Source of the DNA: Geobacillus vulcani PSS1 | GTDB lineage: Bacteria; Bacillota; Bacilli; Bacillales; Anoxybacillaceae | Length of the DNA stretch: 64,000 nt | NCBI RefSeq assembly: GCF_000733845.1 | Contig: NZ_JPOI01000001.1 | Coordinates: 62,001 to 126,000 of the forward strand | Reading direction: 5' to 3' | Part shown: in pieces, positions 39,236 to 48,249 of the stretch | Layout: every line of letters starts with the position of its first letter | Position numbering within the stretch: position 1 is the first letter of the stretch | The notes under the pieces: model-generated | Databases searched by the model: none | What the model was told of the DNA's origin: nothing | The model's input: only the letters and a program-made list of their open reading frames with translations | Translations under genes and position numbers: made by a program

Positions 39236-40504
39236 TTATTTGCTTTCGATTTCGCTGTTCGCCGTTTTTTGCGCTTCTTTCAACGCCTCAGCAAGCGGAC
39301 GTTCACCGAGGAAAGCGCTGACAAATTGGTTATTGAAGTTGTTCGTAATAATCGGCAAGTTCGTTCCATTCTGCCATACGGTCGCATACGATGCGCCAGC
39401 GACAAGCGGTGCACGCAGCGGATCTTTGTCAAATCCCAATGCCGCAGCGACCGATTTGCGCGTTGGCAAAGCGTATCCCTTGCTCGTCCATGTTTTCATT
39501 CCTTCTTTTCCTGTCAAATATTCGATCAGCTTCCAAGCGGCTTCTTTCTTTTTCGAATCTTTGTTCATAACATAGGCAACCGTATAAGCCATAGTCGTTT
39601 TTTTGCCGTTGATGGTCGGAATTTCAGCTGTTCCAAATTCGAGGTTCGGGAACGTCTCTTGCAGGAACGGAATTGCCCAGTTTCCTTCGATAACCATGGC
39701 TGCCTTGCCTTGGCCGAACATCTCACCGCCCCATGTCGCCCCTACTTCATTCGGTTGGGCTGCCGATTTATCCTTTAAATGCATATCGACGATCGGCTGG
39801 AGCGCTTCGACGACTTTCGGATCGGCGAAGCTCGCTTTATTATCCGTCACAACTTTGCCGCCTTTGGATTCAGCAATGTAGTATAAGCGAGCCAATTCTG
39901 GAGCAACGCCAAATCCGTATACTTGTTTCCCTTTTGTCAGCTTCTTCGCCACTTCCCGCAGTTCGTCCCAAGTTTTCGGGACTTCAACACCCGCTTCTTC
40001 GAACATCTTTTTATTGTAAAACAGTGCTAGCGTCGAATAGTCTTTCGGGAACCCATAAATTTTTCCATCTTTCCCTTTAAACGCATCCAGCATCGGTTTT
40101 TCAAAATCATCAATATCAAACTCATCCGTCACGTATTTGTCAAGCGGCTCAATGGCTCCCGTTTCGATCAGGGCTGGCGCTTCAAATGCATCCAAGTAAA
40201 ACACATCCGGCCCTTGACCGCCCGCTAAACGGGTCTTAATCACATCCATATACTGGTCGGCAATGACTTCATACTTGACCTTAATATTGGGATATTTTTT
40301 TTCAAAATCATCCAACGTTTGTTTCAACAACTTTTGCTCCGTTGGATTGCCGCCCCAACCTGCCAACGTCACTTCTACTTTTTCTTCTGCTTTGCCTCCC
40401 CCATTCGTTTGCTCAGCTTTCTCTCCTCCGCTGCAGCCAGCCAAAAGGCTGCCGAACAGCACTGATGCTGCGCCGACTGTTGCCAGCCATTTTTTCATCT
40501 CCAT
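39236..40504 (-). CDS. oligosaccharide-binding lipoprotein of a CUT1 ABC importer
   Basis: A 422-residue extracytoplasmic binding protein. The lipobox LLAGC places the lipid anchor on Cys24, followed by a Gly/Glu-rich linker and a MalE-like domain (LAGWGGNPTEQKLLKQTLDD, AGGQGPDVFYLDAFEAPAL, GKAAMVIEGNWA). The ATG at 40504 is five bases after GGGAGG; ATG 40498 is a near alternative. It lies between the hydrolase and the two permeases. The sugar is unknown; maltodextrin-like or glucosyl oligosaccharides are suggested by the hydrolase. Confidence 0.9.
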   Translation of the reverse strand: MEMKKWLATVGAASVLFGSLLAGCSGGEKAEQTNGGGKAEEKVEVTLAGWGGNPTEQKLLKQTLDDFEKKYPNIKVKYEVIADQYMDVIKTRLAGGQGPDVFYLDAFEAPALIETGAIEPLDKYVTDEFDIDDFEKPMLDAFKGKDGKIYGFPKDYSTLALFYNKKMFEEAGVEVPKTWDELREVAKKLTKGKQVYGFGVAPELARLYYIAESKGGKVVTDNKASFADPKVVEALQPIVDMHLKDKSAAQPNEVGATWGGEMFGQGKAAMVIEGNWAIPFLQETFPNLEFGTAEIPTINGKKTTMAYTVAYVMNKDSKKKEAAWKLIEYLTGKEGMKTWTSKGYALPTRKSVAAALGFDKDPLRAPLVAGASYATVWQNGTNLPIITNNFNNQFVSAFLGERPLAEALKEAQKTANSEIESK

Positions 40505-40542
40505 CAAAACCTCCCTTTTTCTATCAATGAAGTATTTTATAT

Positions 40543-40570
40543 AACAAGGAAAGGAAGACCTTTCCTTGTT
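40543..40570 (-). other. hairpin between the glycoside hydrolase and binding-protein genes
   Basis: A perfect 12-bp stem (AACAAGGAAAGG with CCTTTCCTTGTT) and a 4-base loop lies at the end of the hydrolase gene. The following bases are ATATAAAATAC without a clear T-run, so it may be a leaky terminator or stabiliser. Confidence 0.5.
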
Positions 40571-42668
40571 ATTGTTGAATGATGAGGTCCCAGCCTGTCG
40601 TGTTTTCGTCAATATGAACACGACAGCCTTGATGTTCACGCATCACCGTCAGTGATAAGCGCCCGGAGCCAATCGCGATATTCTCGACTTTCAGCATATT
40701 CATGGAATCAAGCAAAGTCGGTGATAAATAAATGCTTTGCTCGATGGCATTGGGGAACAAGCCTAACAGCGCTTGGACAAACACCAATGGCGTGCCGGCC
40801 GCCCACGCCTGGGGCGAACAGGCGACAGGATAGCGAACCGGTTTTCCATTTGACCGACTGTAGCCGCAAAACAACTCTGGCAAGCGATCATACTCAAAAT
40901 GCATCGATGCTTCCATGAGCCCCTCAATGACCGTCTTTGCCTCGCACCGCCGCCCCAGTTTGCTTAAGCCAAGCAAAATAAGGCTGTTGTCATGCGGCCA
41001 AATGCTTCCATTATGATAGCTCATCGGGTTATATCCCGCTTCTCCTTCGGCCATCGTTCGGATGCCATAACCCGAAAACATTTTTTCTGAGAGAAGGGTG
41101 TCAATGACAGCATCCGCCCGCTTTCCTTCGAGCATTCCCGAAAACAGGACATGACCTGGGTTCGATGTAATCGTCCTGACAGGGGCTTTGTTTTCATCTA
41201 ACGCGAGAGCGTAAAATTTCCGGTCTTCCATCCAAAACTGTTCTTCAAAGCGCTTTTTCAAAGCCTCCGCCTGCGTTCGAAGCGCTTCCGCTTTTTCCGC
41301 TTCCTGAAGCTGTTCAAAAATATCGGCAAGCCCCATTTTGGCGTGATAAACGTAGCCTTGGACTTCAACAAGCGCGATCGGCGCGCGGGCATACTCGCCG
41401 TTTTCGTGCACAATCGAATCGCCTGAATCTTTCCATCCCTGATTAGCAATCCCCTTGCTCGACTCCTGGAAATACTCGACAAATAAATCGCCGTCGCGGT
41501 CGCCATACCGGTCAATCCAATGGAGCGCCGCATCGATGTTGGATCGAAGCTGCCGGACGAGATCGAAGTTGCCGGTCCATTTGACATACTCCACCAACAG
41601 AACTAAAAAGAGCGGCGTCGCATCGATCGTTCCGTAATAAGGGGTAAACGGAATTTGATTCGTATTGGCCAACTCACCGAATCGGATTTCATGCATGATT
41701 TTTCCAGGTTGTTCATCGCGCCACGGGTCTACTTTCGTTCCCTGATAGCGGGCCATTGTCAACAACGTACCTTTAGCTATTTCATGGTTGAACGGGAGCA
41801 GCTGCAAGGCCGCAATCAAACTGTCCCGGCCGAAGGGAACGCCAAACCATGGAAGTCCGGCCACCGGAAATGGTCCACAGCCAAGATCCGTAAGCAGCAC
41901 CCGCAAATCCCCGATGCCCCGGCGGACTAAACGCTCAAACTGTCGTTCATCCGTGATGACGTTCGCTGTTTCCCCTTCCCAATGTTGGTATGATTCTTGC
42001 AATAGTTGAAGCGCCTGTTCCGGTGGAATGACCTCCACTCTGTCTGTTTGGCCGATGATCGGCTCCACCACCAACGTAACCGTCTGCTCTTCCGCTCGGT
42101 CGAGCGCAAAGTCAAAAACAATTTCCCCGTGCTCCTTAACGGCTTTCTCCTCTCGATCCCAGCTGACCTTCGTTGCCCGTTCTACTCCGTCGGCTCCCTC
42201 ATAATGGAACGTGAGCGAACGTTTCCCAATGGTCTGGCCTGTCCGCTTTCCCACCTCTCCTGTCTGAAAGCCGCGAACGATGAACATATCGGCAAAATCG
42301 ACATCCATGTGCACGCTGATTTCCAATTGCACCGGCTTGGGATGATAGTTTTTCAGCTTAATGGTTTCATAGAGCACACCCGCATAAATGAATCGCTTGC
42401 GTTCAATTTCAACGGATTCGCGCCACAAAATCAGCTCTCCGTCCCGCTCAATATGAGGATTGGTCAATAAAATGGTAGCGACATAATTTTGCGCCGCATC
42501 AGACGCCAACAGCACCGGTTCTTCCCCATTGATGCGCAAACTCCATTTGCTCAAAAAACGAGTGTCTTTTGTATACAGCCCTAGCCCGTACGGATGATGT
42601 TCAGGAATATTCCCGTCTTGATCCGTCAATAAAAACACATCGTTTTCCTTAATCACTCGATAATCCAT
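40569..42668 (-). CDS. amylo-alpha-1,6-glucosidase family glycoside hydrolase
   Basis: A 699-residue cytosolic protein with an N-terminal debranching-enzyme domain (DTRFLSKWSLRINGEEPVLL) and an (alpha/alpha)6-barrel domain with LPWFGVPFGRDSLI, DATPLFLVLLVEY, QGWKDSGDSI and YHNGSIWPHDNSLILLGL, as in the glycogen debranching N_bis plus GDE_C family. It probably hydrolyses the sugar imported by the transporter encoded behind it. It is the first gene of the operon. Two AAAACGTTTT-type LacI operators lie upstream. Confidence 0.82.
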   Translation of the reverse strand: MDYRVIKENDVFLLTDQDGNIPEHHPYGLGLYTKDTRFLSKWSLRINGEEPVLLASDAAQNYVATILLTNPHIERDGELILWRESVEIERKRFIYAGVLYETIKLKNYHPKPVQLEISVHMDVDFADMFIVRGFQTGEVGKRTGQTIGKRSLTFHYEGADGVERATKVSWDREEKAVKEHGEIVFDFALDRAEEQTVTLVVEPIIGQTDRVEVIPPEQALQLLQESYQHWEGETANVITDERQFERLVRRGIGDLRVLLTDLGCGPFPVAGLPWFGVPFGRDSLIAALQLLPFNHEIAKGTLLTMARYQGTKVDPWRDEQPGKIMHEIRFGELANTNQIPFTPYYGTIDATPLFLVLLVEYVKWTGNFDLVRQLRSNIDAALHWIDRYGDRDGDLFVEYFQESSKGIANQGWKDSGDSIVHENGEYARAPIALVEVQGYVYHAKMGLADIFEQLQEAEKAEALRTQAEALKKRFEEQFWMEDRKFYALALDENKAPVRTITSNPGHVLFSGMLEGKRADAVIDTLLSEKMFSGYGIRTMAEGEAGYNPMSYHNGSIWPHDNSLILLGLSKLGRRCEAKTVIEGLMEASMHFEYDRLPELFCGYSRSNGKPVRYPVACSPQAWAAGTPLVFVQALLGLFPNAIEQSIYLSPTLLDSMNMLKVENIAIGSGRLSLTVMREHQGCRVHIDENTTGWDLIIQQ

Positions 42669-42755
42669 GTTGTTTCCCCCTGATTCTAGGTTGTCATCAT
42701 CGGCTTAACAGCACGATGTCTTTCCTGCGCCAATCACGCTTCACAAACGAATTCC

Positions 42756-42823
42756 AAAACGTTTTCATTCATGATTCAAAAAAGTCTGTCTTCATGACAA
42801 CACAAAAATCCGAAACGTTTTGG
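42756..42823 (-). promoter_or_regulatory. two LacI-type operators upstream of the glycoside hydrolase operon
   Basis: AAAACGTTTT at 42756-42765 and GAAACGTTTTGG at 42812-42823 share the CG-centred palindrome typical of LacI/GalR operators. They lie between the repressor gene and the hydrolase operon. A clear -10/-35 pair could not be assigned between them. Confidence 0.65.
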
Positions 42824-42865
42824 ATTCTAACTGAAACTGACTCAGGGCGGTGAAAAAAGCCTCCA

Positions 42866-43885
42866 TCACTCTTTTTTCACCGTTGACCCCCGTATTTTCA
42901 GTTCTGTTTCCAGAATCTTGACATGAGACTGAGCGTTGCCTTCCAGCATATCAATCAACAGCTTGGCAGCCTCATATCCCATGGCAAATTTGTCTTGAGC
43001 GATGGTGGAGAGTGCAGGCGATGAATAGGATGCTAAAATAATGTCATCATAGCCAATCACGGCCACATCATCAGGAACTTGCTTCCCCAACCGTTTTACG
43101 GCCTTGATGACACCTAGCGCCATTAAATCGCTTGCACAAAAGAAAGCGGTAATTTCTGGATATTGCTGAAGCAGCCTCAATGCCTCTTGCTCCGCGATTT
43201 CTTCGCGGAACGCTCCATTGGCAATCCAATATTCGCGTACGGGCAGACCTGCTTCAATCAACGCTTCCTTGAATCCTTTCTCACGCTGCTCACTCACAAA
43301 TGCGTATTCATATCCATTGATCATAGCGATCCGTTTATGCCCAAGCTCAATTAAATGGCGCACCGCTTTCTTTGCGCCCAGCACATTGTCCGTTGTCACA
43401 TAGCCAACGGTTTTGGACTCGATGGGAATATCAATCAGGACACATGGAATATCGCTTTCCACGACCTCATGCAAATACGGATCATCCGTACGGATCCCTT
43501 GCAAAATCGCCCCATCGACGCGCCGCTCGCGGCAAAGCTGTGTATACGTTTTTTCTCTTTGCTTGGTCGATGTCGTACTGAACAGCACCATATCATAATC
43601 AACTTCACTGACATACTCATTGACGCCGGCCAGCACCTCAAAGGTAAAATTATCCTTGGCACTTTCTCTTGTTAGTCCAGAAACAAGCAACCCGATTGTC
43701 TTCGATTTATTCATGACAAGCCCGCGCGCCAATGTATTGGGGCTGTAGTTCAACTGCTTCGCGATATCCATGATTTTTTGTCTCGTTTTTTCATTCACAT
43801 CAGGATAGCCGTTCAGCGCACGTGACACCGTTGTAATCGAAACTCCCGCTGCCTTGGCAATATCTTTAATGGTTGTCACTTCCAT
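42866..43885 (-). CDS. LacI/GalR family transcriptional repressor
   Basis: A 339-residue repressor with the family's N-terminal helix-turn-helix and hinge (TIKDIAKAAGVSITTVSRAL, NYSPNTLARGLV) and a sugar-binding domain (GLLVSGLTRES, IGYDDIILASYSSPALSTIA). It sits directly upstream of the hydrolase-ABC operon. Palindromes at 43892-43948 in its own promoter region and at 42756-42823 upstream of the operon suggest control of both itself and the operon, relieved by the imported sugar or a product. Confidence 0.92.
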   Translation of the reverse strand: MEVTTIKDIAKAAGVSITTVSRALNGYPDVNEKTRQKIMDIAKQLNYSPNTLARGLVMNKSKTIGLLVSGLTRESAKDNFTFEVLAGVNEYVSEVDYDMVLFSTTSTKQREKTYTQLCRERRVDGAILQGIRTDDPYLHEVVESDIPCVLIDIPIESKTVGYVTTDNVLGAKKAVRHLIELGHKRIAMINGYEYAFVSEQREKGFKEALIEAGLPVREYWIANGAFREEIAEQEALRLLQQYPEITAFFCASDLMALGVIKAVKRLGKQVPDDVAVIGYDDIILASYSSPALSTIAQDKFAMGYEAAKLLIDMLEGNAQSHVKILETELKIRGSTVKKE

Positions 43886-43891
43886 TCCTCC

Positions 43892-43948
43892 AAAACGTTT
43901 TCGATCATCTGCTCGTTTTCATTATAAACAACAACCGAAAACGTTTGC
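43892..43948 (-). promoter_or_regulatory. two LacI-type operators before the repressor gene
   Basis: AAAACGTTTT at 43892-43901 and GAAAACGTTTGC at 43937-43948 are centred 46 bases apart in the leader and promoter region of the repressor gene. The first abuts the start codon region, so binding should limit the repressor's own expression. Confidence 0.65.
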
Positions 43949-43988
43949 AATCCTTTTTTTAATGAAAAACTCCTCCTTTAATTCCCAT

Positions 43989-44018
43989 CCATATCTCTTT
44001 GTGAAATTATCCATACTA
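43989..44018 (+). promoter_or_regulatory. sigma-G type promoter of the SASP gene
   Basis: CATACTA at 44012-44018 is an exact sigma-G -10 element, and CCATA at 43989-43993 lies 18 bases upstream. Forespore expression fits the gene product. Confidence 0.7.
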
Positions 44019-44058
44019 ATCATGACGCATCAAAAAAGTGATCAAGGAGGAATGGCAT

Positions 44059-44259
44059 ATGGCTCGCTCCAGCAACAAACTGCTTGTTCCAGGCATCGAA
44101 CAAGCGTTGGAACAAATAAAATACGAAATCGCCCAAGAGTTTGGCGTACAACTTGGGGCCAACACCGTTTCACGCGCCAACGGCTCCGTCGGCGGAGAGA
44201 TTACGAAACGGCTCATTGCTCAAGCGCAAAGCGAATTGGCAGGACAAAAAACGGAATAA
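44059..44259 (+). CDS. alpha/beta-type small acid-soluble spore protein
   Basis: The 66-residue protein contains the two conserved SASP blocks: [20 protein letters not shown], with the GPR protease cleavage site in YEIAQEFG, and [18 protein letters not shown]. It coats and protects spore DNA and supplies amino acids on germination. The ATG at 44059 follows AAGGAGG; the stretch before it is not part of the family. Sigma-G promoter upstream, terminator just after the stop. Confidence 0.96.
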   Translation: MARSSNKLLVPGIEQALEQIKYEIAQEFGVQLGANTVSRANGSVGGEITKRLIAQAQSELAGQKTE

Positions 44260-44287
44260 AGCCGAGCTTGGTCACTCGGCTTTTTTC
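44259..44287. terminator. terminator shared by the SASP gene and rsgI
   Basis: AAGCCGAG (44259-44266) and CTCGGCTT (44275-44282) form an 8-bp stem followed by T residues. The convergent rsgI gene ends inside it: its last codons (KKAE) and stop are part of the hairpin. Confidence 0.85.
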
Positions 44288-45342
44288 ATTTTGGGATTCA
44301 TCCGTTTTTGTTGGTGATCGATGTGTGCTGGACGGCGCTCGTCCTTCTCGTCGCCTCCACGCCCATTCGCCGCCTTTTTCGCTTCATCATGAGCGCCTGG
44401 CCGCAACGGACGGGCGTTCCCATGGCTTTTCGGTTTCACATCACTCTCTTTTTCAGGAGAGAGGCTTCCTTGGATCGAGTCAGAATGTTTCTGCTTGCTC
44501 GGCAACTGTTTTTCGTTTTTCAATGGTTTCGGTTTTGACTCGTTATAGTTCTGTTTCTTTGGCGGCTGTTGTGCCGGTTGTTCTTTGACTGCCGGCGTTT
44601 GGTTTCCTTTTTTTCTGCCGTTGTCTTTATCTTTTCCATCTTCTCCTTTACGGCCGTTGCTATGCGCCGAGCGGACAGATGCCGGCGAAGCCAGTTTCAC
44701 CTTTTTCTCAATTTGCAACAACTTTCCGGTCGTCATGCCCCTCTCGACAGCCCGTTTGCGCATATCCATCGTACTGTTCGCCGCGGTAATGACGATCCGA
44801 TCATCTGCGACGGCACGCTGAATTTCTGCAAGCTCAGCGGACAGCCTACGTGCGGAAGAGGTATTATGTTCTTTTTCTACTGTCGTAATCAGTACTTCCC
44901 CGCCTGCCTTTAAATACCCCTTTTGTTCACTTAACGCAATGATTTGTTTCGTTACCGAAGAGAATGGTTCATTTTTCCATGACGGAAGCGCCGCCAATAT
45001 CTTCTTTCCTTCCTCGTTGTAAGCCTTCAGCGTCAACACACGCAGTTTCGCGTCGACACCCGCTTCTATGCTTGGATTGATGTCGATCGACATGTAGGCG
45101 TACACCGTATTGGAAGGACATTGAATCCAAGTCGCCAGGAGCACCGCGGCCGCCGTCAGAACACTTATGAGCGCATATCGAAACGAACGGCGGCGAAACG
45201 GAAAAGGACGGCCAACCGCATTCGCTTTGACCTCTTCTCCAATCTCGCATTCTTTTTCTTTTTTCAATCGGAGAAATTCTCCTTCCGGCGTCAATACCGT
45301 GACGAACTCTTCATCCAACTCCAGCACAATCCCCTTTTTCAC
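44272..45342 (-). CDS. rsgI: anti-sigma-I factor RsgI
   Basis: A 356-residue membrane protein that holds SigI inactive. The N-terminal domain (MKKGIVLELDEEFVTVLTPE) binds SigI, a single membrane segment lies near residues 55-73, and the juxtamembrane domain has the conserved autoproteolysis site SIDINPSIEAG (Asn89-Pro90). The outer part is a long Lys/Pro/Gln-rich, low-complexity tail, with no carbohydrate-binding module as found in clostridial forms. Its start overlaps the sigI stop by four bases, so the two are translationally coupled. Confidence 0.93.
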   Translation of the reverse strand: MKKGIVLELDEEFVTVLTPEGEFLRLKKEKECEIGEEVKANAVGRPFPFRRRSFRYALISVLTAAAVLLATWIQCPSNTVYAYMSIDINPSIEAGVDAKLRVLTLKAYNEEGKKILAALPSWKNEPFSSVTKQIIALSEQKGYLKAGGEVLITTVEKEHNTSSARRLSAELAEIQRAVADDRIVITAANSTMDMRKRAVERGMTTGKLLQIEKKVKLASPASVRSAHSNGRKGEDGKDKDNGRKKGNQTPAVKEQPAQQPPKKQNYNESKPKPLKNEKQLPSKQKHSDSIQGSLSPEKESDVKPKSHGNARPLRPGAHDEAKKAANGRGGDEKDERRPAHIDHQQKRMNPKMKKAE

Positions 45343-46088
45343 GATGAAAGCACCCCTTTTATATAGTCCTTTAAGTAAATGTAATCGCCCGCCAAAATGA
45401 CCGCGACCGCAATAATGTATTTTCTGTTTCTCTCAATCGTCTTGCGGCTGACCGAGGCCATCGTTTCCAGTTGTTTGATCGGCAGCTGCTTTTTTCGAAA
45501 CAACAGGGCGAGCCATTCCTCGTTCGCCACAAGCAGCTCCGCGACGCGAATGGCGTTGAGGCGGGCGTCTTTATGTTTTGGCGATTGTTCGACTAAATCG
45601 TGAAAATGAATGCCGAATTGTTTCAGCACTTGCTGGTAATGGAGAATTTCTTCCCGACGCTGTTCCTGTTCGATTTGCCTATAAAACTCCTCAACCGATA
45701 ATTTCGCATCTACGTACGTTTGCGCCGCCTGCTCGCCGTCTTCTCCATCTTCGACATGCCATATGGCCTCTCGCGTTCTCACCTCTTTTCGAATGTAATC
45801 GATGAGGCGCCGCTTAATGAGCAGCTCCGCAAACGACAGAAAGGAACCTCCTTTGTGCAACGCATATTTTTCAATCGCTTCGTTAAAAGCGATCAGCCCA
45901 ATGCTCGCTTCATCATCTTCCTCGTGGATGAACCTTTTGCATACATTGGAGACGGTTTTGACGATAAACGGCTTATATTGCCGGATGAGCTCATTGCGCA
46001 ACGCTTCATTTCCCCGCTGAATTTCCGCAACCGTCTGTTCAAGCGTTCTCTCTCTTCTTTTCAATAATGTCCCAAACACCCTTTTCAC
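45339..46088 (-). CDS. sigI: RNA polymerase sigma factor SigI
   Basis: A 249-residue sigma-70 family factor of the SigI group, linked to heat and cell-wall stress in Bacillus. Region 2 is visible as RNELIRQYKPFIVKTVSNVC and SFLSFAELLIKRRLIDYIRK; the C-terminal region ending RKKQLPIKQLETMASVSRKT replaces a classical region 4. It is cotranscribed with rsgI. Upstream lies copy B of a dispersed structured element on the same strand. Confidence 0.94.
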   Translation of the reverse strand: MKRVFGTLLKRRERTLEQTVAEIQRGNEALRNELIRQYKPFIVKTVSNVCKRFIHEEDDEASIGLIAFNEAIEKYALHKGGSFLSFAELLIKRRLIDYIRKEVRTREAIWHVEDGEDGEQAAQTYVDAKLSVEEFYRQIEQEQRREEILHYQQVLKQFGIHFHDLVEQSPKHKDARLNAIRVAELLVANEEWLALLFRKKQLPIKQLETMASVSRKTIERNRKYIIAVAVILAGDYIYLKDYIKGVLSS

Positions 46089-46120
46089 CCCGCTTATACA
46101 AGCCGGACTGACGCTCGTTC

Positions 46121-46148
46121 TTTATACTATTCGCCCATCGTAAACCAA
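46121..46148 (-). promoter_or_regulatory. possible sigI promoter
   Basis: On the minus strand TTGGTT (46143-46148) and TATAAA (46121-46126) are 16 bases apart. A GGGCGAATAG stretch between them contains the CGAA reported for SigI -10 elements, but no convincing SigI -35 was found at the expected distance. Confidence 0.4.
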
Positions 46149-46303
46149 ATATGGCCGTCGTTCAAAGGGAATTTTCTCAAAATATGCAAGTGAACACAGG
46201 TTCCCAAAAAGGTCCGACGCCGCACCGAGCACACGCCTTCCATCAGCAAAAAATCAGGTGTTTTTCCCAGCTATATAGATGCCATTTGAAGTTTTACCAA
46301 GAA

Positions 46304-46480
46304 TTTGATCGACTGTCGGGCGACCGAACAACGCCGCTTCCAGGCCCATAGATGGGTCTAGCAGGCAGTTGTTCGGTCTTTCGTCACGCCAAGGCGTGAC
46401 GGAGGCAAGCCACAGGCTTGTTCCTCGACATTCGAGAAATGAATCAGCGACTTTTTCGTCAAGGACTTCGCCGCATCTAT
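46304..46480 (-). other. copy B of a dispersed structured element
   Basis: Read on the minus strand this region has the blocks ATAGATGC-GCGAA, TTGACGAAAAA, CTTGCCTCCGTCACGCC-TT-GGCGTGACG (palindrome 46382-46401), GCGTTGTT and CGACAGTCGATCAAA, in the order seen at 34227-34415. It lies between the frameshifted permease gene and sigI, pointing toward sigI. The surrounding 46089-46592 gap contains no supportable protein gene. Confidence 0.45.
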
Positions 46481-46540
46481 AATAAATCCAATAAGGAAAA
46501 AGGGGTGAAACGCGGTGTTGCCGAAAAGTTTGACGAAATG

Positions 46541-46576
46541 GAAAAAGGGCTGTTCCCCCATGAGGACAGCCCCCTT
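46541..46576 (-). terminator. terminator of the frameshifted permease gene
   Basis: On the minus strand GGACAGCCC and GGGCTGTTCC (46564-46572 with 46547-46556) pair, followed by five T residues. Confidence 0.75.
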
Positions 46577-46592
46577 TTCATTGTTTGGCCGT

Positions 46593-48009
46593 TCATCCAA
46601 CCTTTTCTTCAGTCCGTGCCATTTCATTCAGCTCACTATGCTTGCGGCCGTAGATAAAGTAAATCACTAGACCGATCAGCAGCCACGAGACAAAACCGAT
46701 CCATGTCATCGCCGGAAGCTGAAGAACGAGGTAGCCGCAGAATAAGACAGCCAAAATCGGAATGACCGGGACAAACGGAACGCGGAATGCCCGTTTTAAA
46801 TCTGGTTGCGTTTTACGCAACACCAACACGCCGATCGAGACGGTGATAAAGGCAAAGAGCGTACCGATGTTCGTCAGTTCGGCCAATTTGTTGAGCGGGA
46901 TGATGCCGGCAAATACCGCTACAGCCGCTCCAGTCAGCCACGTATTGACATACGGCACTTGGCGCGTCGGGCTGATGCGAGCAAACACTTTCGGCAGTAA
47001 ACCGTCGCGGCTAATGGCGTAGAAGAGACGCGTCTGCCCATACATCATCACAAGGAGGACGGTCGTAATGCCGGCGATCGCTCCGAGCGAAATAAAGCCC
47101 GCGACCCAGTCTTGGTGGATATAGTTTAATGCAAACGCCACCGGGTTTTTCACGTTGAGCTGCTCGTACGGAACGATACCTGTCAATACGAGCGAAACCG
47201 CAATATACAACAAGGTGCACACAAGCAACGAAACGATGATGCCAATCGGCATATCGCGCTGCGGATTGCGCACTTCTTCCGCCGCCGTCGATACCGCATC
47301 AAAGCCGATGTAAGCGAAAAAGACTGTCGCCGCGCCGGTCGCCACGCCAGAGAAGCCATACGGCATAAACGGCGTCCAGTTTTCCGGCTTGACATACCAA
47401 ATGCCGACCGCCAAAAAGAGCAGCACAACCGCCACTTTAATGGCAACGATCACCGCATTAAAACGAGCCGATTTTTTTCGCGCCTAAATTCAACAAAAAC
47501 GTAATGAACAGAACGATTAAAATCGCCGGCAAATCGATGAACGTTCCTTTTGCCGGATCATACGCACTCGTTAGCGCCTTCGGCAGCTCGATGCCAAAAC
47601 CGGAAAGCAGCCCTTGGAAATAGCCGGACCAACCGACGGCGACCGCCGACGAAGCAACTCCGTATTCCAAAATCAAATCCCATCCCAAAATCCAAGCCAT
47701 GAGCTCACCAAACGTGGCATAGCTGTAAGTGTAAGCGCTCCCGGACACTGGCACGGTTGAGGCAAATTCTGCGTAACAAAGCGCCGCAAACACACACGCC
47801 AACCCAGACAAAATGAACGAAAGAACGAGAGCCGGACCAGCGTGCTCCGCCGCCGCCACCCCGGTCAGGACGAAAATGCCTGTCCCGATAATGGCGCCGA
47901 TGCCAAGCATCGTCAAATCAAATGCCCCTAACTCTTTTCGCAGCGAGGCTCCTTTTGCCCCCGATTCCTTCATGAGCAACTGAATCGGTTTTTTACGAAA
48001 CAAATTCAT
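46593..48009 (-). pseudogene. amino acid permease (YfnA/BcaP-like) split by a frameshift
   Basis: The gene reads as an intact 183-residue N-terminal part from ATG 48009 (TLMKESG-like start, LGAFDLTMLGIGAIIGTGIF) that stops at 47458, and a 286-residue C-terminal part in another frame down to 46593. Together they give about 470 residues, the normal length of this APC-family permease. The break lies in a run of seven A residues on the coding strand (T at 47472-47478): with six, the sequence would read LGAKKSARFNAVIVAIKVAV, as in relatives. It is either a real inactivating mutation, phase variation or a sequencing error. The substrate would be a neutral or branched-chain amino acid. Confidence 0.85.
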
Positions 48010-48188
48010 AGATGTCTCCCCTTGTCGTTTTTTGTAGAAAATTGTTGAATTTTATTGTCGAATACAGTTGTCATTCTACATGATCCTCGTTTTTTTGTAA
48101 AGTGCGAAAATAAGAAAAACAGCAAAAAATTTTTTCCGTTTTGTGCGGCAAAGCCAAAATATTTTCTAAATATAACAAAAAAGATTAA

Positions 48189-48240
48189 TTTACAAATTTT
48201 TCAGATAAATGTATAATGAATATGTGACAAATTTGTGTCA
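48189..48240 (+). promoter_or_regulatory. promoter and operator-like palindrome of the acetate symporter operon
   Basis: TTTACA (48189-48194), a 17-base spacer and TATAAT (48212-48217) are near consensus. Immediately after the -10 lies an imperfect palindrome, TGTGACAAATTTGTGTCA at 48223-48240, spanning the predicted start site. It resembles Crp/Fnr- or Rex-type sites only in part, so the regulator is unknown. Confidence 0.65.
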
Positions 48241-48249
48241 AGAAAGGGG

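Noticed and set aside
46358..46627. 89-codon minus-strand frame before sigI
   Set aside because: It starts inside the permease 3' end and covers a terminator and copy B of the structured element; the aligned copy A is not open in a matching frame.
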